Below are positions 1 through 4,866 of a stretch of 7,672 nt of DNA, piece after piece. The notes under the pieces were generated by a model. The model saw only the letters and a list, made by a program, of their open reading frames with translations. It made no database searches and was not told where the DNA came from. The translations under genes and the position numbers were made by a program. Origin of the DNA: an uncultured Clostridia bacterium (GTDB lineage Bacteria; Bacillota; Clostridia; Oscillospirales; Acutalibacteraceae); NCBI GenBank assembly GCA_947623765.1, contig CANQIG010000086.1, positions 1-7,672 on the forward strand, in the 5' to 3' direction. Each line of letters starts with the position of its first letter. Positions within the stretch are counted from its first letter, which is position 1.

Positions 1-90
1 AGCCAGAACGAGGGCCTGCAGAAGGCCGTCGAGATGCTCAAGTCCGTCATCACCTTCGAGCCGAAGATGACCGAGCTCCGCTGGGTGTGA
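1..90 (+). CDS. 3' end of an unrecognised gene (29 C-terminal residues)
   Basis: Frame 1 is open from the window edge to a TGA at 88-90 and encodes 29 residues ending in MTELRWV. The codons are G/C-rich at third positions, like the other genes here, and an intrinsic terminator follows 14 bases after the stop, so I take this as a real gene end rather than a chance frame. The visible part looks like an amphipathic helix (EGLQKAVEMLKSVI) followed by a short tail. I do not recognise the family, and the start lies outside the window. The terminator and the CIRCE operator that follow suggest it is transcriptionally separate from hsp20. Confidence 0.6.
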   Translation, partial: SQNEGLQKAVEMLKSVITFEPKMTELRWV

Positions 91-104
91 TCTCCTGAAA
101 ATGC

Positions 105-132
105 AAAAGCTCCCCTTCGGGGGAGCTTTTTT
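105..132 (+). terminator. Rho-independent terminator of the upstream gene
   Basis: A 7-bp stem GCTCCCC/GGGGAGC (109-115 with 120-126) closes a TTCG tetraloop (116-119). The C(UUCG)G loop is an especially stable RNA type. Six T residues follow (127-132), and an A-tract at 105-108 can extend the stem into the T-tract. It sits 14 bases after the stop at 90 and separates that gene from the hsp20 unit. Confidence 0.93.
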
Positions 133-175
133 GCTGCCGCGCACGCGGGCGCGGATGGGTTTCGTTTCGCCAGAA

Positions 176-202
176 TTAGCAGTCTACTATTTAGAGTGCT
201 AA
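176..202 (+). promoter_or_regulatory. CIRCE operator (HrcA binding site) upstream of hsp20
   Basis: The left arm TTAGCAGTC (176-184), a 9-base spacer (185-193) and the right arm GAGTGCTAA (194-202) match the CIRCE consensus TTAGCACTC-N9-GAGTGCTAA with the correct spacer length. There is one mismatch, at position 7 of the left arm; the right arm is perfect. In Firmicutes, HrcA represses through this element and heat relieves the repression, usually at groESL and dnaK. The spacer contains TACTAT (185-190), which could serve as a -10 box, but I see no convincing -35 box, so the promoter position is not fixed. The leader from the operator to the hsp20 start is about 155 bases. Confidence 0.92.
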
Positions 203-343
203 TTTTAACAAAATATTCATGAAAGTGCCACACAAAAATCAAAATTCCCGGGTAAACTATACTTCAGAAACAGGGAAACGGGCGGCAGCGCCGCGGAGCA
301 CACGGTTCCGACCGCCGCCTGCAAAATCAAAGCCCTGCAATTT

Positions 344-349
344 GGGAGG
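344..349 (+). promoter_or_regulatory. Ribosome binding site of hsp20
   Basis: GGGAGG lies eight bases before the ATG at 358 and fixes the start. I looked for a complementary CCTCCC-like stretch in the leader that could hide it at low temperature and found none. Confidence 0.8.
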
Positions 350-357
350 TATTCTAT

Positions 358-813
358 ATGTTTGAAATGAGACCCTATCGCAATCACCGCGACCTCGCGG
401 GCATGAACCCGTTCAAGGAGATGGAGGCCATGGAGCGCCGGTTCTTCCGCGATCCGTTCAGCTTCTTCGGGACCGACAGCTTCGCCGCCTTCCGCACGGA
501 CGTCACCGACGAGGGCGACCACTATGCGCTCGAGGCCGATCTGCCGGGCTTCCGCAAGGAGGACATCCAGCTCGAGCTCTCCGGCGACACGCTCACGGTG
601 AACGCCGAGCGCCATTCCAGCCGCGAGGAAAAGAACGACGAGAAGAAGTACGTCCACACCGAGCGCACCTTCGGCCAGTACAGCCGGAGCTTCGACGTCT
701 CCGGCGTCGACACGGAGCACATCAAGGCGAAGTACGAGAACGGCGTGCTTCAGCTGACCCTGCCGAAAAAGCAGAGCGCGCTGCCGGAATCCCGCCACCT
801 TGAGATCGAATAA
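358..813 (+). CDS. hsp20: Small heat-shock protein, Hsp20/alpha-crystallin family
   Basis: This is a 151-residue ATP-independent holdase chaperone that binds unfolding cytoplasmic proteins and hands them to DnaK/ClpB-type refolding systems. The N-terminal arm (1-44) is rich in Phe and Met, with an FSFF patch at 34-37, as expected for the substrate-binding arm. The alpha-crystallin domain spans roughly 45-138: FRTDVTDEGDHYALEADLPG at 45-64, the EDIQLEL strand, and the hallmark NGVLQLTLPK at 128-137. The C-terminal tail ends HLEIE, an L-x-I version of the I-x-I/V motif that drives oligomer assembly. The start is set by GGGAGG (344-349), eight bases before ATG. It has its own CIRCE operator and terminator, so it is probably a single-gene heat-inducible unit. 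Length and motifs are normal for the family. Confidence 0.96.
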   Translation: MFEMRPYRNHRDLAGMNPFKEMEAMERRFFRDPFSFFGTDSFAAFRTDVTDEGDHYALEADLPGFRKEDIQLELSGDTLTVNAERHSSREEKNDEKKYVHTERTFGQYSRSFDVSGVDTEHIKAKYENGVLQLTLPKKQSALPESRHLEIE

Positions 814-824
814 AGCAGACAGAA

Positions 825-864
825 GCGCCGCCGCCCGGGAAACCGGGCGGCGGCGCGGTTTTTT
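825..864 (+). terminator. Strong Rho-independent terminator of hsp20
   Basis: A perfect 14-bp GC stem (825-838 with 843-856) closes a GAAA tetraloop (839-842, a GNRA loop) and is followed by GG and six T residues (859-864). It begins 11 bases after the hsp20 stop. On the minus strand the same stem is followed by a moderately U-rich run, so it may also stop transcripts arriving from the kinase side, but less efficiently. Confidence 0.95.
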
Positions 865-981
865 CTGGGAAGACCGACAATCCGCGAGGAGTTTGGAAAG
901 GGCGGATTGCAGCGGGGTGCACGGCGGGGAGCGTTTCCCAAAGTGCGGAGAAAGGTGCGCGACGGACGCGTGGCGTGGAGT

Positions 982-1073
982 TTAGCGCGGGAGGCCGAGG
1001 TCCGAGAGAATTTGGGAAAGGGCGGATTTGAGTGGGGTGTGCGCGACGGAGGGCCTTGCCCGAAGTGTAGGAG
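982..1073 (-). pseudogene. Diverged copy (unit B) of the kinase C-terminal coding end
   Basis: On the minus strand, 1038-982 encodes TPLKSALSQILSDLGLPR and a TAA, differing from the kinase tail at 5 of 57 bases. Further upstream the homology continues (an LxxF-like stretch from about 1073), but the segment is 92 bases where the gene has 93, so the frame is broken. There is no start codon or ribosome binding site; it is a fragment, not a gene. Confidence 0.7.
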
Positions 1074-1103
1074 AAAGGTGCGCGCCGGACGCGCGGCGTG
1101 GGG

Positions 1104-1196
1104 TTATCGTGAAAAGCCAAGGTCCGCGAGAATTTGAGAAAGGGCGAATTCGAGTGGGGTGTGCGCGGCGGAGGTCACTTCTCCGAAGTGCGGGAG
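1104..1196 (-). pseudogene. In-frame copy (unit C) of the last 30 kinase codons
   Basis: From CTCCCG (1196-1191) to TAA (1106-1104) this copy has exactly the 31 codons (stop included) that the kinase gene has over the matching stretch (1488-1396). About 17 of 30 residues are identical, beginning LPHF (kinase LPQF) and ending TPLEFALSQILADLGFSR. It therefore keeps frame and stop but carries the alternative FSR ending. It has no start signal of its own. Confidence 0.7.
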
Positions 1197-1276
1197 AAAG
1201 TGCGCGCTGGACGCGCGTCAAAGAGCGTTTCCCAAAGTGCGGGAGGAAGGTACGCGCCGGACACGCGGCGCTGGGG

Positions 1277-1366
1277 TTATCGTGAAAAGCCAAGGTCCGC
1301 GAGGATGCGGGAAAGAACAGATTCGAGCAAGGTGCGCGGCGGAGAGGGTTTCCCGAAGCGCGGGAG
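1277..1366 (-). pseudogene. In-frame copy (unit D) of the kinase C-terminal end
   Basis: From CTCCCG (1366-1361) to TAA (1279-1277) there are 30 codons, one fewer than the kinase, with frame preserved. The peptide begins LPRFGK and ends TLLESVLSRILADLGFSR. It shares the FSR ending with unit C. Immediately 5' on the minus strand is the kinase stop at 1396. It has no start signal and is probably untranslated. Confidence 0.68.
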
Positions 1367-1395
1367 AAAGGTGCGCCGGACGCGCAGCGCGAAGT

Positions 1396-1899
1396 TTAGC
1401 GCGGGAGGCCGAGGTCTGCGAGGATTTGGGAAAGGGCGGATTTCAGTGTGGTGTTTTCGTCAAAGAGGGTTTCCTTAAACTGCGGGAGGAGGTCGCGGTC
1501 CCGCCACCAGCGGCGCATCTCGTCCTCGCCGAAGCTGGCGCGGTTCGGCTTCGTCGCGTGGCGGCGAAGCGTCTCCTCAAACGGGAGATCGTAATAGTAC
1601 GCAAAGATCTCCTTCCCGAAGGTCTCCGCGCACGCGTCGAAGAGCGGCGCGTAGTCCTTCGCGGGGAGAATTCCCTCGAGCACCGTCACCGCGCTGTGCG
1701 CCGCGCCGTACCGCACGAGTTCGATCATCAGCGGCAGCGACTTTTCGACGCCCTCCCGGCCGTACACGTGCAGCATCTGCATCCGCACCGTGTCATGCGA
1801 GATGCGCATCGTATTCGGGCCGATCTTCTCCTGCAGGAGCGTCGCGAGCGTCGTCTTGCCGCTGCCGGAATTGCCCCGCAGCACGATCAGTTTTGCCAT
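1396..1899 (-). CDS. Small P-loop kinase (zeta-toxin/uridine-kinase-like family)
   Basis: This is a 167-residue protein opening MAKLIVLRGNSGSGKTT, with a Walker A GNSGSGKT at 9-16. It contains ISHDTVRMQML after the first strand, VLEGIL in the middle and a lid-like segment (DLPFEETLRRHATKPNRASF, then EDEMRRWWRDRDLLP). From memory this layout belongs to a widespread Firmicute group annotated as kinase, uridine kinase or zeta-toxin-domain protein. It is predicted to transfer phosphate from ATP to a small, unidentified substrate. ATG at 1899 is chosen because GGGAG lies eight bases upstream inside ribF; the genes overlap by 13 bp, suggesting translational coupling. No antitoxin-like partner is visible, so a toxin role is not supported. 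Its final ~40 codons are unit E of the downstream tandem array, and no clear terminator follows the stop. Confidence 0.85.
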   Translation of the reverse strand: MAKLIVLRGNSGSGKTTLATLLQEKIGPNTMRISHDTVRMQMLHVYGREGVEKSLPLMIELVRYGAAHSAVTVLEGILPAKDYAPLFDACAETFGKEIFAYYYDLPFEETLRRHATKPNRASFGEDEMRRWWRDRDLLPQFKETLFDENTTLKSALSQILADLGLPR

Positions 1900-2801
1900 G
1901 CTTTCCACTCCCGGAAGATTTTCTCCGCCTCGAGGGCGTTCCGGCGGATCTCCTCCCGGAGCGCGTCGAGGCTCTCGAACCTGCGCTCGGGCCTGAGGAA
2001 CCGCAGGAGATGCAGCCGCAGCGTTTTGCCGTAGAGGTCGCCGGAAAACTCCGGCAGCCACGTCTCGGCGAGGGGCGCGTCGGAGCCGACGGTCGGCTTC
2101 ACGCCGACATTCGTCACGCCGCAGTACGATGCGCCGTCGAGCTCGGCGACGGCGGCGTACACGCCGAAGCGCGGCAGGACGAAGCCCTCCGGGAAGCGCT
2201 GGTTCGCGGTGGGCGTGCCCATCGTCCGGCCGATGCGGTTCCCGTGCACGACCGGCAGCGCGAAGCCGAACGGCCGCCCGAGCATCGCGGCGGCCTCTTC
2301 CACGCCGCCGCGCTCGACCGCGTCGCGGATGCGCGTCGCGGAGACCGGCGCGCCGGAATATTCCACGGTCGGCGCGACGGTGAGCCCTTCGCCGAACGCT
2401 GCCCGGAGCGTCTCCACGTTCCCGGCGGCGCACTTCCCGAAGCGGAAATCCGCGCCGCAGCAGACCCGCGCTGCGCCGAGGTCTTCCCGGAGCATCCGGA
2501 GGAACGATTCCGGCTCCATCTCGGCGACCTCCCGGAACGCCGGGAGGAACACGGTCTCGACGCCCCAGCGCGCGAAGATCGCGAGCCGGTCGTCCTCAGT
2601 CAAAAGGTCGCGGCGCTTCGCCCCGAACCAGACGGCGGGATCGTCCCGGAACGTGAAGACCGCCGGGGAGAGCCCCGGCGTTTTCGCCGCCTCGATCACC
2701 TTCCGGTGTCCGAGGTGCAGCCCGTCAAACGCGCCGAGCGCCACGGAAAGTCCCGCGGCGCATTCTTTTTTCCATTCTCTCAGTTCCCGAACGACTTTCA
2801 T
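1887..2801 (-). CDS. ribF: Bifunctional riboflavin kinase / FAD synthetase
   Basis: This 304-residue enzyme phosphorylates riboflavin to FMN and adenylylates FMN to FAD in the cytoplasm. The N-terminal FAD synthetase domain has the nucleotidyltransferase signature GAFDGLHLGH at 23-32, the conserved DFRFG at 118-122 and SATRIRD at 154-160. The C-terminal riboflavin kinase domain has GRTMGTPTAN at 191-200, FGVYAA at 212-217, NVGVKPT at 231-237, the likely catalytic Glu in AETW (E246) and GDLYG at 254-258. All key motifs are intact and the length is normal. The ATG at 2801 overlaps the truB stop as ATGA and has AAAGGAG just upstream, so a 43-residue longer reading in the same frame is rejected. 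In many Firmicutes ribF follows truB and is followed by rpsO; here a kinase takes the next place. Confidence 0.97.
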   Translation of the reverse strand: MKVVRELREWKKECAAGLSVALGAFDGLHLGHRKVIEAAKTPGLSPAVFTFRDDPAVWFGAKRRDLLTEDDRLAIFARWGVETVFLPAFREVAEMEPESFLRMLREDLGAARVCCGADFRFGKCAAGNVETLRAAFGEGLTVAPTVEYSGAPVSATRIRDAVERGGVEEAAAMLGRPFGFALPVVHGNRIGRTMGTPTANQRFPEGFVLPRFGVYAAVAELDGASYCGVTNVGVKPTVGSDAPLAETWLPEFSGDLYGKTLRLHLLRFLRPERRFESLDALREEIRRNALEAEKIFREWKAWQN

Positions 2802-3691
2802 CCGTTCTCCTTTGCAAACGACCGCACGTAGCGGAGCTCGTCCTCTTCGCGCCGGGCGAGGCCCAAAAACCGGCCTTCCCGGCACACTTGGCAGAGCTCC
2901 CCGTTCTGCGGGGTGCGGTCCGTCCGGCACCGCACGAGCGCGAGCGCACCGCCGTTTCTGTATCTTTTTTCCTGTGCCTCGCTGACAGACGCGCGCGGCA
3001 GGGAAGCAAACAGCGATCCCACCGGCCGCACGAATGGCGAAAGATCCCCCGCCTCGCGGAGCGTTTCGAGCGGGACGGCCTCGGCGATCCCGAAGCCCGC
3101 CGCTTCCACGCGCCGGAGCGCGGTCATCGTGCCGCAGCTGCCCGCCGCCGCCGCGACGTCCTCGATCAGCGTGCGGATGTATGTCCCTTTGGAACAGCGG
3201 ACGCGCAGCCCGCCGGTTTTTTCTTTTTCGTTGTACTCCAAAAGCGTGAGTTCGAACACGGTGACGGGCCTTGCCTCGCGCGCCACCTCGACGCCCTGCC
3301 GCGCGAGCTTGTACAGCCGCGCGCCGTTCACCGAGACGGCGGACATCATCGGCGGGACCTGCAGGATCTCCCCGCGAAACCGCCCGAGCGCTGCGGAGAG
3401 TGCCGCTTCCGTCACGGGCGCGCCGCTCGTCTCGACGACCTTGCCGGTCGCGTCGCCGGTGTCGCGCCGCTCGCCGAGCCGAAACCGCGCCTCATACGTC
3501 TTGCCGCTTTCCGGCAGCAGCGGCGCGGCCTTCGTCGCGCGCCCGAGCAGCACTGGCAGCACGCCGGTCGCCATCGGGTCGAGCGTGCCGGTATGCCCGA
3601 CGTGCTTCTCCCGCGCCAGCCCGCGCACCACGGCGCAGACGTCAAACGAGGTGAATCCCTCCGGCTTATCTACGATCACGATCCCGTCCAT
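2798..3691 (-). CDS. truB: tRNA pseudouridine-55 synthase
   Basis: This 297-residue enzyme isomerises U55 to pseudouridine in the T-loop of nearly all tRNAs. The catalytic motif GHTGTLDPMATGVL lies at 32-45 with nucleophile Asp38. Other family motifs are DKPEGFTS at 8-15, GKTY at 63-66, TGDATG at 78-83, VPPMMSAVSVNG at 112-123 and SKGTYIRTL at 167-175. The remaining C-terminal ~70 residues fit the TruB C-terminal/PUA-like region. The start ATG at 3691 has a GGGGAAGGG ribosome binding site whose far edge abuts the repeat element beginning at 3707. The stop overlaps the ribF start as ATGA. It belongs to the infB-rbfA-truB-ribF translation operon. Confidence 0.97.
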   Translation of the reverse strand: MDGIVIVDKPEGFTSFDVCAVVRGLAREKHVGHTGTLDPMATGVLPVLLGRATKAAPLLPESGKTYEARFRLGERRDTGDATGKVVETSGAPVTEAALSAALGRFRGEILQVPPMMSAVSVNGARLYKLARQGVEVAREARPVTVFELTLLEYNEKEKTGGLRVRCSKGTYIRTLIEDVAAAAGSCGTMTALRRVEAAGFGIAEAVPLETLREAGDLSPFVRPVGSLFASLPRASVSEAQEKRYRNGGALALVRCRTDRTPQNGELCQVCREGRFLGLARREEDELRYVRSFAKENG

Positions 3692-3706
3692 CTTCTACCC
3701 TTCCCC

Positions 3707-3752
3707 ACTTTTCTTTCAAGAAAAGTCGACTTACTTTTCTTGAAAGAAAAGT
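3707..3752. repeat. Nested palindrome: two inverted 20-bp hairpins
   Basis: The first hairpin (3707-3726) has stem ACTTTTCT/AGAAAAGT and loop TTCA. After six bases (CGACTT) its exact reverse complement follows (3733-3752, loop TGAA). Each half can fold alone, or the two halves can pair with each other over 20 bp. It lies just upstream of the truB ribosome binding site on the transcribed strand. Confidence 0.85.
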
Positions 3753-3982
3753 AAGCAAAAGCGGCCAAAGGCCGTTTCGTCGCGTTGGTCGTTCGCTCCG
3801 CGAACTTCGTTAGTGTTTCCGGCAAGCTTTGCTCACGCGCCATTGTCCTGTTTCATATGGTGAAATTGCTTCCGTTCCCTGCAAGCCAGCGTAGGGCAAA
3901 CGAAACGGGCCCTGCCGCCGGTGGAGCGCCGCGCCCCAGCCTTCTCCCATGCTCCCGGTCGAGACACGTCGAAGTTTTTCGG

Positions 3983-4004
3983 GCGCCTTTTTTCAAAAAG
4001 GCGC
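3983..4004. repeat. End hairpin of the short element
   Basis: Stem GCGCCTTTT (3983-3991) pairs with AAAAGGCGC (3996-4004) around a TTCA loop. The equivalent hairpin in the long element (6789-6812) has the same loop, with one T-A pair replaced by C-G. No U-tract follows on the minus strand, so it is not a standard terminator for the adjacent sagB-like gene. Confidence 0.8.
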
Positions 4005-4008
4005 GACC

Positions 4009-4839
4009 TTACCAGCCGGCTTCGTCGACGAAGTTGTAAAACGCCTTTTCAGCGCCGGCGTCTTCGGGGCGGACGGTGCCGACGGTCTCGGTGTAGACGG
4101 TAAACTCGTCCTCGCCATCGAGGCCGAAAAGCGCGTCGCAGAGATCCTGGTCGTACGCGCCGATGCCGCAGGTCCCGAGGCCCGCGGCGGTCGCGGCGAG
4201 GTAGAGGTTCTCGCCGACGTGGCCGAGGTCGATCAGGGACATATGGTGGGAAAACACGCCGTACCGCCATTCCGTCCGGTACGGGACGAACGACCAGTAG
4301 AAGATCACGCCGGACTTTACCGCCCAGCGCTGCCCCTCCATCGTCGCGTCCATGACGTTTTCCAAGTCCTCGACCGGCCCGAGGAATTCCACGGCGTGCT
4401 CCATCGGGAGATAGTGGTACTTCCCGGGCTGCAGGCCCTCCACGTTCTTCACGAGGAGGTACGTCTCGAACGGGTGCCGCGCGCCGCCGCACGGGACGGT
4501 GCGGAGCGTCGCGTACTTGCGGCCACGGATGCCCTTCACGCCCTGCGTCGCCCAGAGCAGGAACGAGAGCTGCGTCAAAATGATCTGCTCCTCGGTGTAC
4601 ACGCGCGAGGAGACGCGCCGCGTGAGGAGCTCGAAAAGGTTTTCGTGCAGTCCGAGTGCGGAGAAATCCTTCGGCAGCGATGTGACCGTGCCGCCCATCG
4701 GGGCCTTGACGAGCGGCGGCTGTGGCAGCATTTTCTGCTGGTCGGTGCGGTAGTCCTCCGGGTCCGGGTGCGAAGTGTTTTTCAAATAGAGGCGGCTCTC
4801 TCTTCCCGCCGCCTCCAGCTGTTCCTTTGTCCATTCCAT
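4009..4839 (-). CDS. SagB-type nitroreductase-fold flavin oxidoreductase
   Basis: This 276-residue protein of the FMN-dependent nitroreductase superfamily, SagB/ThcOx subgroup, is predicted to be a cytoplasmic flavoenzyme using NAD(P)H or acting as a dehydrogenase. Visible signatures are RRVSSRVYTEE at 74-84, LLWATQG at 94-100, RTVPCGGARHPFETY at 113-127, GLQPGKYHYLP at 135-145, GHVGENLYLAATAAGLG at 206-222 and TCGIGAYDQD at 223-232. From memory most relatives have Ser where this one has Cys117. The preferred start is ATG at 4839, eight bases after AAGGGG; a GTG at 4848 overlaps that site and is rejected. It begins 27 bases after the nrnA-like stop, so it is probably co-transcribed. SagB proteins oxidise azolines in TOMM peptide clusters, but no precursor, cyclodehydratase or YcaO gene is present, so the substrate is unknown. 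The FMN supplier ribF lies two genes downstream. Confidence 0.88.
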   Translation of the reverse strand: MEWTKEQLEAAGRESRLYLKNTSHPDPEDYRTDQQKMLPQPPLVKAPMGGTVTSLPKDFSALGLHENLFELLTRRVSSRVYTEEQIILTQLSFLLWATQGVKGIRGRKYATLRTVPCGGARHPFETYLLVKNVEGLQPGKYHYLPMEHAVEFLGPVEDLENVMDATMEGQRWAVKSGVIFYWSFVPYRTEWRYGVFSHHMSLIDLGHVGENLYLAATAAGLGTCGIGAYDQDLCDALFGLDGEDEFTVYTETVGTVRPEDAGAEKAFYNFVDEAGW

Positions 4840-4866
4840 GGGTCTCACCCCTTCTGTATTTCCCGC

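Larger units (their letters stand above)
881..1488 (-). repeat. Tandem array of ~120-bp units copied from the kinase gene 3' end
   Basis: Units begin with a TCCGCGAG-like anchor at 881 (A), 1001 (B), 1123 (C), 1296 (D) and 1415 (E), giving spacings of 120, 122, 173 and 119. Unit C carries an extra ~53-bp half unit (about 1217-1276). Unit E is the authentic 3' end of the kinase gene; A-D are diverged copies lying beyond its stop. On the minus strand, heads B, C and D each encode a peptide like LSQILADLG followed by a TAA, matching the kinase C-terminus. Units A and D end in AGTTTAGCGCGGGAGGCC, whereas B and C end in GGGGTTATCGTGAAAAGCC, so there are two junction types. The array fills the space between the kinase stop (1396) and the hsp20 terminator; I see no independent gene in it. 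Degenerate tandem duplication is the simplest origin. Confidence 0.85.
3707..4010 (-). repeat. Short modular hairpin element between the sagB-like gene and truB
   Basis: The 317 bases between the genes are almost wholly occupied by a composite element that also occurs, in longer form, at 6220-6836. Shared blocks are: the 20-base hairpin at 3707-3726 (versus 6220-6239); 3778-3809 (versus 6257-6288, 31 of 32 identical); 3800-3841 (versus 6360-6401, 40 of 42); CGTAGGGCAA at 3890-3899 (versus 6450-6459); and 3922-4010 (versus 6730-6816), which ends in a hairpin. Orientation and order match. In operon direction it starts at the stop codon of the sagB-like gene and ends at the truB Shine-Dalgarno. 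Small open frames inside it are products of the repeat, not genes. No U-tract terminator is seen on the minus strand. Confidence 0.8.

Noticed and set aside
258..263. TATACT as a second -10 box for hsp20
   Set aside because: No acceptable -35 sequence lies 16-18 bases upstream.
203..357. hsp20 leader considered as an RNA thermometer (ROSE or fourU type)
   Set aside because: Some GC hairpins are possible (for example 282-294), but nothing in the leader is complementary to the GGGAGG at 344-349, and CIRCE already explains heat control.
722..1293. Minus-strand open frames with internally repeated peptides (RRAPFS...RPF) across the array
   Set aside because: The unit length is not a constant multiple of three, frames shift between units, and no ribosome binding site is seen; the peptide repetition simply reflects the DNA repeat.
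881..1395. Array considered as a CRISPR or other short-repeat locus
   Set aside because: Units are ~120 bp, degenerate throughout and without unique spacers of constant length; they match a gene end instead.
1396..1899. Kinase as the toxin of a toxin-antitoxin pair
   Set aside because: No small antitoxin gene adjoins it, and it is fused by overlap to ribF in a housekeeping operon.
1159..2034. A long plus-strand open frame of 291 codons across the array and the kinase/ribF region
   Set aside because: It runs antisense to well-supported kinase and ribF coding sequence, has an Arg/Ala-rich composition typical of a shadow frame in GC-rich DNA, and shows no recognisable motif.
3785..4039. Small plus-strand frame with peptides (MVVRxANF, SRHVEVFRAPFF) also found in frames at 6264-6572 and 6517-6921
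   Set aside because: The similarity follows from the shared repeat element. The paired base change in the end hairpin points to structure rather than protein, and the frames overlap known genes or lack start signals.
4009..4839. Interpretation as part of a TOMM/streptolysin S-like peptide biosynthesis cluster
   Set aside because: No precursor peptide, SagC cyclodehydratase, SagD/YcaO protein or exporter is encoded in the window; all neighbours are translation or flavin genes.
4840..4848. GTG start three codons upstream for the SagB-like gene
   Set aside because: It overlaps the AAGGGG ribosome binding site; the ATG at 4839 has correct spacing.
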